A stretch of 60,000 nt of DNA, taken from the NCBI GenBank assembly GCA_014529385.2, contig CM043960.1:34118396-34178395 (forward strand), read 5' to 3'. Below the pieces are notes generated by a model. That model saw nothing but the letters and a program-made list of their open reading frames with translations, did no database searches and was not told where the DNA came from. Every line of letters starts with the position of its first letter. Position 1 is the first letter of the stretch. The translations under genes and the position numbers were made by a program. Source of the DNA: Adiantum capillus-veneris (Eukaryota; Streptophyta; Polypodiopsida; Polypodiales; Pteridaceae). Below, piece by piece: positions 21,099-30,729 of the stretch.

Positions 21099-21521
21099 TT
21101 GAGGCAAACGACGGGCAAAAATCCTACAGGCCATCAAAAGTATTGTGCTAAACTAGCAAAAAGATACTATGGTCCTTTTCAAATCTTGAATCCAATCAAT
21201 GACATGGATTATCAACTCAAGTTGCCCAACCATTGGCTCATACACAATGATTTTCATGTGAGCCTACTTAAGCCCTACAAAGGAGAGACACCAAGAGAAC
21301 CAATTATTGAAGACCCTCCAGAAATCGAACACCAAGAAGAGGTGCTACAACTCGAAGTTGTCCTTCGGCATGAAGACAAGGTACTACGACATGGTAAGAT
21401 TATCCGTCAGTATCTTATTAAGTTCAAAACTTATCCTTTTAAAGATGCTAGATGGATGCAAGGAATACAGCTTACGGATAGTATGAACTTGGTCAATGCT
21501 TACAATGTTACACTAGAGTAA
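21099..21521 (+). pseudogene. Integrase C-terminus with chromodomain-like module
   Basis: This 140-residue piece contains KRYYGPFQIL and HNDFHVSLLKPY, the conserved integrase C-terminal motif region. It then carries a degenerate chromodomain: VVLRHEDKVLRHGKIIRQYL, then IKFKTYPFKDARWM, then a tail helix. Chromodomains of chromovirus integrases bind modified histones and guide insertion. The shape fits the weaker type without the full aromatic cage. Stops upstream (20988-21098) separate it from the catalytic core. Confidence 0.8.
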
Positions 21522-21852
21522 GCAAATGTAAATGCTTTCTAAATGAACAATGTTTTTGTCTTATAAGACTAATCCTTTTTTGTGCACAAATTTAAATAGT
21601 AGGCATGCTTAGAATCATGTTTGTGATGGTGAAGTCACTCAAACACCAAGTAGAATTTGTCACTCTACTTTGGGAGTATGATATGGACTAAAGAGCAGAC
21701 ATGCTTGCCGCATCTACGTCTCTCAAGCACCAAATGGACTAGTCATCCATTTGGAATGATGTCATAGAGTGAAAAGGGATCCTTTACCTGCTAAGAAACG
21801 CAAACTAACTACTAATACTTTATCTCTTCATCCTCAAAGTCGAGGAAGACTA

Positions 21853-21872
21853 TGATTTCAAGAGAGAGGTAA
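21853..21872 (+). promoter_or_regulatory. Polypurine tract before the 3' LTR
   Basis: TTCAAGAGAGAGGTAA ends right before the LTR start TGTCATAAAA. It is preceded by the CGAGGAAGACTATGATTTC context, typical of chromovirus PPT regions. Confidence 0.7.
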
Positions 21873-22556
21873 TGTCATAAAATCTAATATCTAACCAACC
21901 CAAATGATTTTTTCATATTAAACTTATCATTTAATGTGGGAGAATAAATGGGAACAAGGGTTAGAATATAGACATGTGCTTATGGATCTGTCTCAACACG
22001 GGGCCAAGGTTAAAGGGATCCAAATGAGTGATGATCTGTTAAAGAGCATTGCTACCTAATGGAGCTTAAAGACCTTAGGGTTAGCTTCATTAAAAACCTC
22101 CAAGAGTTAGTGTTTAAAAGTTCTTTGATCTTAGGAAAGCTAGGGCTGACCTTGAGGTGGGAATTATACCCAAGCATTTGGTGCTTGTCGTGCTTGCTAA
22201 CTAAGGTGATTAAGGTGTTTGTGGGAACCTTGCCCAAGCTTGAGGTGCTTCTCATGCTTAAATGACTTAAGGTTCTTGAAGTGTTCAATTCAAACATGAT
22301 CTCTCAAGAGGCACAAACGATTTTCATGCTTAAATGACAAAGGTGCTTGAAGTGTTTAATTCAAACATGATATCTTAAGAAGCATAAAAGACACATGTCA
22401 AGATCCTTCCCATTTGGCCCTCATGATGTGCTTGAATCCTATTGGATAGGCTTTAAAGGGGTCTAATGAGAATTTACATGCATAAAGATAAAAATAATTA
22501 AGCTCCTTCTCTCAAAGAGGAAAAAGAGGATACATGTCCAAATGATATAATCAAAC

Positions 22557-22614
<58 letters not shown>

Positions 22615-23326
22615 GGTGGACCAAGCATGAGAGGAGTATACTCTCCCACACCACATACACACTCTCTCATTGTGTGAAGTGCAAAGTGCAAGAGCTCCAT
22701 CTCCTTCTCCAAGCTTGTTGAGAAGTTGAGAGCCTACACCAACACTCTTGGCTATGGAATGCAAATTCAACCAAGAGCCTTGATTTAATGCTTAAGCTTG
22801 TCATCTTCTTTATTTTCATTACTATGCTATTATGCTATGATAATCAAGAAGAGTGATGATAAGTGAGGAACTATTTCTTTCTCCTATGGATGATTCTTCT
22901 TCCTCTTCTCTACCCTCATTCCCCGCTAGCTCTCTCCACCTTCAAAGGTGTTTGAGGCCTTGAGACTGAGGATTGGGATAGTTAATGCTTTTTAGTCGTG
23001 ATGTATGAAGATTTCCATCTTCCTTGCATCACCTAGTTCACAAGGATCACAAAGATTGTACCAAGTATCTGTTGATGGGAGAATCTATAATACGCATTTT
23101 GGAGGGGGGACCGGCTCCAAGTAAATCTGGTCCTCAACTATTGTCATGTTCTCTAATACTTTCTCTTGCAAAAGTATTGTTCATACCAAGTTAATTAAGT
23201 ATTATGTTTATGTTGCAACCATAAATTACGTCCACCCTCCATGTTCTCAAAGTAATCTCACAAAAATGCTCACTCTAATTCTCTTAACTCGACTATTTTC
23301 AAAGTTCATAGGCCATTTCCATTACA
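21873..23326 (+). repeat. Complete 3' LTR, 1454 bp
   Basis: Begins TGTCATAAAATC and ends TTCCATTACA. It is homologous to the solo LTR at 4141-5800 (opposite orientation) and to the 5' LTR end at 16037-16429. Inside are a diverged approximately 70-bp duplication (22253-22390, core CATGCTTAAATGAC...TTCAAACATGAT) and a (GA)n-G13 tract (22560-22616). Compared with the solo LTR it lacks the CCAAT-rich stretch. Confidence 0.9.
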
Positions 23327-23897
23327 CATGTTATGCCAGTTCTTTGAGCCATTGTTGCGAACACCACCACTCAACTAGTAAGAGGTCACCTTGTACCATG
23401 ACGCGTTAGAGACCATTCTTCAAACAAAAACATGTATGAACTCAACATTTGCAAGATGTATAGTAAAGACACTTGTTAAGTATATGATGTACAAATTTGC
23501 AAGTATTTCCATCCAACTGGGAATAAACAATCCTAAAATATAAATTATGATGATATTACCCACCTCTAATAAGCATGGATTTGAAGTACTTAGCCTAACA
23601 AGCCTGCTTCTCCCCTCCCAAGATATTGAAGAACTATCAAAAGGCTATTAAAGGATGGATGAAAGCGGCTTATAGGATTGTTAGGGTACAAATGGCCATC
23701 CACCCAAATGTCAACATTCCTCTCGCCAACGGTACGGTGTTCTTGAATTGACCTCTACTCACCCTCACATGCGTACTTCGGTGCAAACTCGTGGACAAGC
23801 GAACATTTACGCTTTTGGTGTGCAAAGTACGTGGTGGTGGAAGCACATGGTTTATGATGGCCGTGAGCATTATGGTAGTTGTTGCTGCGTGAGGAAG
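23327..23897. other. No gene seen between the gypsy LTR and the polypurine tract
   Basis: No conserved protein or repeat recognised. The five bases after the LTR are CATGT. Because the 5' LTR start is missing, a target duplication cannot be tested. Confidence 0.4.
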
Positions 23898-24056
23898 CAA
23901 AGGATGAAAAGAGAGAGGGGAGAGGGAGAGGAGGAAGATGGTAGGAGAGAAGAGGGCAGGGGGGGAGAGGGAGAGAGAGGGGAGGAGGAGGAAAGAAGGG
24001 GGCAGGGAGGGAGAGGAGAGGGAGAGAGGAGGGAGGAAGAGGAGAGAACAAAGGTT
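23898..24056 (+). repeat. Purine-only-like GA/GGA tract of about 150 bp
   Basis: Almost uninterrupted A/G on the plus strand (GAGAGGGAGAGGAGGAAG-type), with very few pyrimidines. Open frames on both strands (Arg/Glu/Gly-rich or Pro/Leu-rich) are compositional. Confidence 0.9.
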
Positions 24057-24419
24057 TTTTTTGGGAGAGGGAGGGAAGATTTTGAAAAATTGGACCTTCA
24101 GTGCTTGTAGGTTTAAAAAAAAGTCAAAATTTGATTTATTTGATATGTATATATGTTGGGAGGGAGTTTTAAGTAAAAATGACTTTTTTGAAAAAAAAAA
24201 GTCAAATATTGGCTCTTAGTAACTCACATTTTCGCTGATGTGGCCACACCCCTTTACTCTCTTCACTGTCAAAAAGCTAGAGAGAAAGAGTGACCTCGTG
24301 GGTCCACATCCCTACATGTGTCTTAAAACAAAGGCCAGAAAAGCCTACTCAAAATTAACTTCTTGAATGCCCTTAACCCTACACAACATTAACCTTAATT
24401 CCTAAAATTAGGATTCCTT

Positions 24420-25127
24420 TTACAAGGCCCGTGAAAAGTCCATATTTCTCCTAATGTACAATGAATGGTATGCATCAGATATCTCAAAGTCCAATGAGAT
24501 GTCTACATCAGACATATCAAAGCCCAATGAAATGAGGAATGCCACAATCCTCTCAAACCAAGCTCTAGGTGCTTGCTTCAGCCCATACAATGCTTTCTTT
24601 AACATAAATACAAGGTCACGTAGCCTCGTATTTGCATAACCCCTCTAAGTCTCCATTAAAAAATGCATTCTTTACATCCATTTGTTTCAACACCCACTTT
24701 AGTGCGGTAGCCACTGCAATAAACACACAAACAATAGCCATCTTAGCTATGGGGTTGAACGTCTCCTCGTAATCAATCCCATAAGCCTATGCATAACCTT
24801 TGGCCACAAGTTTAGCCTTGTACGTGCTCACACTGCCATCAGCATTATGCTTTATTTTGTAAATCCACTTACATTCAATTACCTTCTTTTCCTTTGGTAA
24901 TGGCACCAATTCCCATGTTCGATTTGCATCAAGTGCAACCATCTCTTCATCCGTAGCTTGCCGCAATTTTCATCCTTGACAGCATCCTCAAAACATGTGG
25001 GGTCTACTTCTTCTGTAATCTTTGCCATAAATGCACAATGACAAGCCACATAACTATCATAAGTCAATCTCTGTACATAATTTCTTGCACTCTCATCACT
25101 TCCAAGTGCCCGATTCCCTGCTTGCAT
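24420..25127 (-). pseudogene. Copia reverse transcriptase fragments
   Basis: The entry block VDPTCFEDAVKDENCGKLRM (25127-24879) precedes sequence matching the RT palm in broken frames (about 24870-24620). KKALYGLKQAPRAWF (24605-24550), a hallmark copia RT motif, follows. The YVDD box is not found in a readable frame. This is the reverse transcriptase of the surrounding remnant. Confidence 0.8.
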
Positions 25128-25270
25128 TCTTCTTGCACACCCGGAGTCTTCACAAAGTGTATGCCAAACTCTTCATCTAAACTCTACTCAGAACCATTGT
25201 TATCGCCATCATCATAACCAACACTCAAATTTGGCGACTTAGGGGCATCATCAACTTTTTTCTTTCCTTT

Positions 25271-25446
25271 CCTTGATACATTTGAAGAGTTCATAGGACT
25301 CACTCTTTCACGTAACTTGCCACTCCATGGATTCTCACCATGACTTGTACTAGAGGAACCTTGATACATTTGAAGAGTTCGCAGGACTCACTCTTTCACG
25401 TAACCTGCCACTCCATGGATTCTCACCATGACTTGCACTAGAGGAC
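25271..25446. repeat. 88-bp tandem duplication in the copia linker
   Basis: Copies 25271-25358 and 25359-25446 (both start CCTTGATACATTTGAAGAG) differ at about five positions. 88 is not a multiple of three, so it shifts the frame. Confidence 0.9.
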
Positions 25447-25679
25447 CCTTGTGGCCCACTCAAAACTTGTGACTAGCACCTGTATTTTATGTAGCCACAT
25501 TCTCTCTTACATTAGCCTCCAAATCATCTTTTTACATCAACATACCAACTTGCAATTTCATAAAAAACGACATCCTTGCTCACCCTCACTTTACCCATGT
25601 GACAGGATTGTAATACTTGTACCCTTTCTACTCAAGGAAGTAGCCAACAAATAAACATTTTTTTGCTTTTGGATCAAGC

Positions 25680-25892
25680 TTACTTTAGCTCATTCGGCAC
25701 ATGCACATAAGCAGTACATCCGAATACTTTAAAATCTAATACATCTGGTTTTTCACCATTGAACTTTTCTTCAAGAGTCATATTATGTACTGCAGCAGTA
25801 GGGGTCATATTCATAATGTAGACACATGTAGCAAAAACTTCAACCCAATTATTAAACTTCAACCCAATAACAATGAGACATGTTCTTCTCAT
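25680..25892 (-). pseudogene. Copia integrase C-terminal region
   Basis: Contains the block FKVFGCTAYVHVPNEL, the conserved segment after the copia integrase core. A duplicated short stretch (CAACCCAAT with AACTTC, about 25840-25870) causes a frame break before it. Confidence 0.75.
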
Positions 25893-26032
25893 TCATCAAC
25901 ACTCTAGCAACCTTTGCAATGTGTCTATTCTTCCGCTCAGCAACACCATTTTGCTACGGAGTACACTTGCATGAAAACTGCCTTTGAATTCCATGTTTTT
26001 CCAGACAACCATTGAATTCCGATGGAGAAATA

Positions 26033-26317
26033 TTATCCACCTCCATCTGATCTCAAGAACTTTACATGTTTCCCAGTCTGTTTTTCAACCATAACACTGA
26101 AATTTTGAAAATACATAAACACCTCACTTTTCTGCTTCATGAAGTAGACCCATACCTTCCTTGTAATGAAACTCACATAGTATTTGATGTAGTCTTTGTT
26201 GGGACCCCATACATCTGTATGCACTAAATCCAATGCATTCTTGCTTACATGCTCATCATGAGGAAAGGATGCTTTTGTCCGCTTTCCAAAATGACAAGCT
26301 TCACATACTTTTTGCAT
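26033..26317 (-). pseudogene. Copia integrase: zinc finger end and DDE core
   Basis: The Cys pair of the HHCC finger is read CEACHFGKRTKASFP. The core has LVHTDVWGP (first Asp) and FLRSDGGG (second Asp). The Glu region (NGVAERKNRHI) lies just downstream on the minus strand near 25920, after an in-frame stop. It would insert element DNA but is broken as it stands. Confidence 0.85.
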
Positions 26318-26650
26318 TTCAGCAACTCAAAACGTAGGTAAATCTGAAACCATCTCTTTAGTCTTCATCATTTTTAGCCTCTTGCAAATTTACATGACCA
26401 ATATGTTTGTGCCAAATCTATATATCTGGAACAACACCTTCACCTCAAGCAAACATTGCAGCATGCACCTCGGGCACATTTACATCCAAAGTAAACATTC
26501 TGCCCACTTTCTTTCCTTGTGCAACAAGCCTTCCAGTAATCCCTCCCTGCATACTAGCTCCCCTCTATCCTACTCTTATGAAATATCTCGATAGCCACAT
26601 GCCCTGCTCTCTTTGAGGCAATCTTTGCATGTATAGTTGCTCTCTTTAGC

Positions 26651-27162
26651 AGCCCTCTTGGGTGTAGTATGACAAGAGAGGGGACAGAGGTGATGATGGA
26701 GTAGATGCAACCGAAGGGGGCTACAGAGAGGAGAAAGATGGGAGGTTAGTGACACTTATTTTTAGAATCTCGCAAAGATTCGACTTAATAGATATGTAAT
26801 AATTTTTATTGCTTTAATGGAGAGAATCAAGGAAATGTTGTTGTCAAAAACGAAGGTTGAAGCATTAGTCACAACACTATGAGGAATTGAGTAGTAGGTG
26901 GAAGAGATAAGAGGAGATATGCCTCCCCCCTCTCTCTTTTTGACTCGTAGTTAGGGAGGTTTTCTCATGCCAAGTGAAGGCAAATTTGATGCAGCTCTGT
27001 GTGTGTGTGTTGTTGTGGTGGGGGGTGGGGGGGGGGGGGGGGGGGCGGGGGGGGCACTTAGGCAATGCACACCCGCAATATTACTTGATATGAAGGGAAG
27101 ATGTGTGCATGGGTTCGACTCATGATCTGTTTAAGAAATCTTGGTGATGCTAGGGTTTTTTT

Positions 27163-27193
<31 letters not shown>

Positions 27194-27300
27194 GATGGAT
27201 ACGTGAGGCCTACGGGCAATGGGCCTACACAAAAGCTACGAGTTTGAAGATGGGGTGCAAAACCTTAGAGGATGAAGGAAAAATCTTAGAAACAAATGAT
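26651..27300. other. No gene seen; G-runs and T17G22 tract
   Basis: Contains (GT)n, a G-rich stretch 27020-27054 with one T and one C interruption, and a T17 run (27156-27172) joined to a G22 run (27173-27194). No conserved protein. Confidence 0.6.
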
Positions 27301-27714
27301 TTATTTATTTATTTGCCATACTCACAATTGTGAGTGGGAAAATTTATACTAACTTAAAAAGAATACAATCGCCCTCAAGCACAACATGTGCCTTGAGGTT
27401 AAACGATTCCAAATGGGCCTAGCAAACAGCCACAACCAAAACCAAAACAATGGTGCTACAAGGATCCTCTCGAGCGGTCAAGTCAACTTAGAACATGGAG
27501 CCAATCCTTATCATTCCCTACTGACCATCTTTAAACTCACACTCCGTGAATAAGCTCGGAGCTCAACCGCACAATTTCATCATATTAAGCCACAACCAGT
27601 TTGGCCTCAAATATTTGAAGGTGCCTTGACGTCCAGACCTAATTAAGATAACAAAATGTGGTGATTTGGGTGCACACCAAATGATTTTTCTTAATGTGGG
27701 AGTGAGTAGGAGGG
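27301..27714 (-). repeat. Dispersed-repeat end with (AAAT)n-like tail and 16-bp palindrome
   Basis: TTATTTATTTATTTGCC (27301-27317) reads as an (AAAT)n tail on the minus strand, as at LINE 3' ends. The perfect palindrome ACTCACAATTGTGAGT (27320-27335) follows. A related inverted repeat lies at 8283-8302. Assignment to a LINE tail is tentative. Confidence 0.3.
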
Positions 27715-28080
27715 TTTTGGGGGGATTTTTTATTATTAGAAATTTTCTCTGATGTCTTTAATTTTTTTTAGATTTTTTATAATTTTTATCTTATAATCAA
27801 TTTTTAGAGTTTTTTGGTGATTTTTTACGATTTAAAAAGAATTCTTATTTTTTTTAAATTTTTATGAGACTTTTTTGGATATTTCTACTTATTTCTTAAA
27901 TTTTTGGTATTTTTAATAGATTTCTCTTTTTTTCTTTTTTTATATCTTTTTTAATTTTTAAATTGAATTTTTTGATTATTCCCCTTTTTGTTTTTCTTTT
28001 GTTTGTTTTTTTTTAATTTTAAATAAAGCTGTGGGGTTTATTAAATAAAATAATAAAAACTAAAAAATGAAAATTAAACT
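27715..28080. repeat. T-rich low-complexity region
   Basis: Long stretch of T runs interrupted mostly by single A/G (A-rich on the minus strand). No gene. It lies in what would be the leader of the minus-strand gypsy element whose PBS is at 29158-29176. Confidence 0.7.
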
Positions 28081-28455
28081 AACCATACTAAATTACTAAC
28101 TTACCTTGACCATCCAAACATGCAATTAGGCAAATTAACATTGCATATTAGCACATGAAACCATCAAGTATGGGGTACCCAATCATAATAAATGTAAAAA
28201 CAATGCATATTTGAGTTGATCCTTCTGGCAGTGAAGAGCGAGGCAATGAAAACAACGAGACACGAGCGAGCCTCGAGGCAGCACGGAGGAGGCGGACGAG
28301 AGGAATGGAGCAAGTGGACCATGTACGCATCGAGGAGACAGGCGAGGCGGGGCCGGGGGGGGGGGGAACAGGAAGCTTGAGGCGGGAAGAAACGGGCGCA
28401 GAGTTTGTTTTTTTGGTGTATTTTACTAATCGATGACGGTTGCACGACGAGCTGC

Positions 28456-28530
28456 TGGCGCTTGTGGTTAGGCCAATCGTTAGAGGTCTCCGCACACTAG
28501 AGGCCTTGAGATCAAATCCAATCTTGGCAC
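28456..28530 (+). mobile_element. tRNA-derived SINE-like head
   Basis: TGGCGCTTGTGGTTAGG (28456 on) resembles an A box and the start of the SINE-like piece at 13238 (TGGCGAGGTGGTTAG). GAGATCAAATCC (28508-28519) resembles a B box about 50 bp further. Ends not defined. Confidence 0.3.
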
Positions 28531-29157
28531 TTTTATAAATGGCGAGGTCCTCGAAAGGCTGAGCCTTGAGATCCGCAAGGGAATCTGAGCAAAAATGAAT
28601 ATAATATATAGAGAGGCAGTAGTAGCCCCTTGCTTATAAAATTAACACATTTGATTCTAGGAAAATTTAAGCATTATGACAACATGCAAACACACAAAAA
28701 TCAAAAGTTACAAATCACCAATTTGAAATGGCTAGGCATACTGTATAAGATTTGAATCCAATAGCACCATCCACTGATTACACAATGTATAGGCCGATTT
28801 CGTTGATGCTCCAAATCCCTAATCTTGCATTCCAAAATCAACAAATCATTAAGCGATTAGCACAAACCGGCATTGCTAGAATGCAATCCAAGCCTCTAAT
28901 TAGGCAAATACCAAAGCATAAGCATAAGATGTTAGTGCAATTAGTAGACAATTAGTGTGTAAGTTAGCAAAATTTAGTGAATTTAGCAAGGGGTTAGTGT
29001 GAAATTAGAGTGTGCTGGCACAGAATTAGCAAGATATGGTATCAAATTAGGGGAAATTGAACACAATGCCCTATGTACACACATCCAAAATCCACAAAAC
29101 AATAAACACACAAAGAAGTGAGGAAACAAATTCAATTATGCCATAATTACACTATCA

Positions 29158-29178
29158 CTCCCTGGCAAAGATGCCAAA
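29158..29178 (-). promoter_or_regulatory. tRNA-Asp-type primer-binding site of a Tat/Athila-like element
   Basis: On the minus strand TGGCATCTTTGCCAGGGAG (29176-29158) is a diverged form of TGGCGCCGTTGCCGGGGA. It lies two bases after an LTR end reading ACCCCCAACA. Confidence 0.6.
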
Positions 29179-30190
29179 TGTTGGGGGTACCATCGTAGCA
29201 TAGCTCCAATGATGAACAATAATTGTCAATCTGAAGGGATGAGCTACCCGGCTAGGGCATGGAAACACTCACCGATTAGTGAGCTAATCGTGGCAACAAG
29301 AATGGTGATTGTATGAGGTGAGCTTCTCAGCCTATGGAGGAGCTAAGCCACTTCTCTTCACCTCAAATCAACCCAATCACACACACTAATGATTGCAAAG
29401 ACGCACGCATCACTAGCTCGATCATGCAACTCGCTAATCACAAGCACACACACATAGATCTATTGAGAATCCGCACTCCAATCAAGCCTACATGCACAAA
29501 CAAAACAAAGAATAGAGGGCAATCACACAAGATTAAAGCAAGATTAACCACTAATTAGTTATGATCTAGCTAATCAAAGCATCACAGACAATCATAGAGA
29601 GTATGAGAGAGGCAAAGTGAAAGAGAATTAAGCCTTGATTATTGTTAATCGAGTCACATGAGCAAAAAGAAGCTCAAGGAATCGATAACCACACACTTCA
29701 TGAGCTCTCACCAAAGAGTAATCTCAACAAATGAGGCTGAGAACCCTAATTCCATTTACACACTGCCTTATGTACCTAGGGTGAAAATATGTAATGTCCA
29801 GGCGCCCAAGACCTTGAAGGCTCCACAACTTACTGAATCTGCAACTTAGGCACACTAACTGACCTATTGTTTATAGCTTGGAACTCTCTTCGAATCCGTA
29901 GCCCATTTCAAATATTATAATGGCTTGAAATAAGTTGAGAAATTACATTACATGGTCATTTTAGGAAAATGTAAAAATGTGCTCCAATCTTCAGTGCTTC
30001 TTCATATTCATCTTCGATGTGCATTTGTAAAGCTTGGGCCTTTATTGGTTTTTGTTTAATTGATGTGGGCTCAATTAACAGCTATCCGTGAAGGAAAATA
30101 AGTGGTTGGGTAAAAGCCATCAAGGACAATTTATGGTTGCCCTAAATGTAAGAAATACCTTTGCGTAGATCCTTGGTTTGTCAAATACCA
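29179..30190 (-). repeat. LTR of a tRNA-Asp-primed gypsy element (right boundary uncertain)
   Basis: The LTR 3' end is at 29179 (TGTTGGGGG on the plus strand, CCCCCAACA on the minus), next to the PBS. The body is AT-rich with many CACACA words, similar in texture to the LTR at 51426-52251. The outer boundary was not found and may lie anywhere up to 30228. No coding sequence of the element is seen at 27.7-29.15 kb, so it is truncated or non-autonomous. Confidence 0.45.
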
Positions 30191-30228
30191 TGTGATGGTG
30201 CGGTATGATCGCATGGGCGTAAGTGCAA

Positions 30229-30715
30229 TGTTATAGAATTGATATTTCATTATTTATTGCAGCTGACAGGTGGAAAAGACTAGACCCAGCTTGGCCTATG
30301 CAAATGGATATGTATATCATGTACATTTTATTATTCAAGTGCTCTTTTATGAGCTTTGGCCATTTATGACCGGCCGGCCAATTTGTAACCAATTTGACCA
30401 TTCAAGAAATCTATATAACAAATACGTGCAAGAGGGAAATGGTCACTCTTGCACGGGGGGAGATTGCACCCAGTGTGTGCGTTGCTCTTCTCATCTCTCC
30501 TCTCTTCTCTCTCGCCGTGCCAGTATAGCACTCCGCTCTAGGAGGTGCGTCTGCGCATGTTCTCTTCCTCTCTCTCGCTTGCGGTCTCTCTATGTTCGCG
30601 TACAACTTCTATTTCCTGCTTGTGGATCTTCCAGGTATGCAATATTTATCGTTTATGGGCTGTAGTGCACGATTCTCGGTATGTTGCAGGGTTCTCCATG
30701 CTCCCGTCTGTAGCA
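30229..30715 (+). repeat. 5' LTR of the LARD-like element, with TATA and hairpin
   Basis: 487 bp, TGTTATAGAATTG to GTCTGTAGCA. It contains a FseI-type palindrome GGCCGGCC (30372-30379), a TATA-like CTATATAA (30411-30418), and a perfect 10-bp inverted repeat CGTGCAAGAG/CTCTTGCACG (30425-30434 and 30446-30455, 11-nt loop). The hairpin would lie at or just after the transcription start. Confidence 0.75.
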
Positions 30716-30716
30716 G

Positions 30717-30729
30717 TGGTATCAGAGCT
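30717..30729 (+). promoter_or_regulatory. Primer-binding site, initiator-tRNA-Met
   Basis: TGGTATCAGAGCT, a perfect match over the first 12 bases to the plant iMet PBS, two bases after the LTR's CA. Confidence 0.9.

Larger units (their letters stand above)
16037..23326 (+). mobile_element. Ty3/gypsy chromovirus-type retrotransposon, near full length
   Basis: In order: 5' LTR truncated at its 5' side (16037-16429), PBS (16431-16443), gag, CCHC knuckle, protease, RT, RNase H, integrase with DDE residues, C-terminal chromodomain-like region, polypurine tract and a complete 3' LTR (21873-23326). The domain order and C-terminal chromodomain identify a chromovirus. Frameshifts, stops and lost catalytic or zinc residues make it non-autonomous, but the domains are well preserved. 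The 5' and 3' LTR ends match clearly but are not identical, so it is not a very recent insertion. Confidence 0.9.
24417..26650 (-). mobile_element. Ty1/copia retrotransposon remnant (pre-integrase, INT, RT)
   Basis: Right to left: a GAG-pre-integrase region (about 26640-26330, with RMFTLD and HIGHVN-like motifs), integrase core (26317-26033), integrase C-terminus (25892-25680), a Ser/Lys-rich linker (25369-25184), RT entry (25127-24879) and an RT block (24605-24420). INT before RT is the copia order. Numerous stops; LTRs not identified. Confidence 0.85.

Noticed and set aside
23755-24110. Arg/Glu/Gly-rich and Pro/Leu-rich frames on both strands
   Set aside because: Both are translations of the polypurine tract.
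28148-28495. 115-codon minus-strand frame, Pro/Ser/Arg-rich
   Set aside because: GC-rich local composition opens several frames at once; no motif, and the overlapping frames are equally long.
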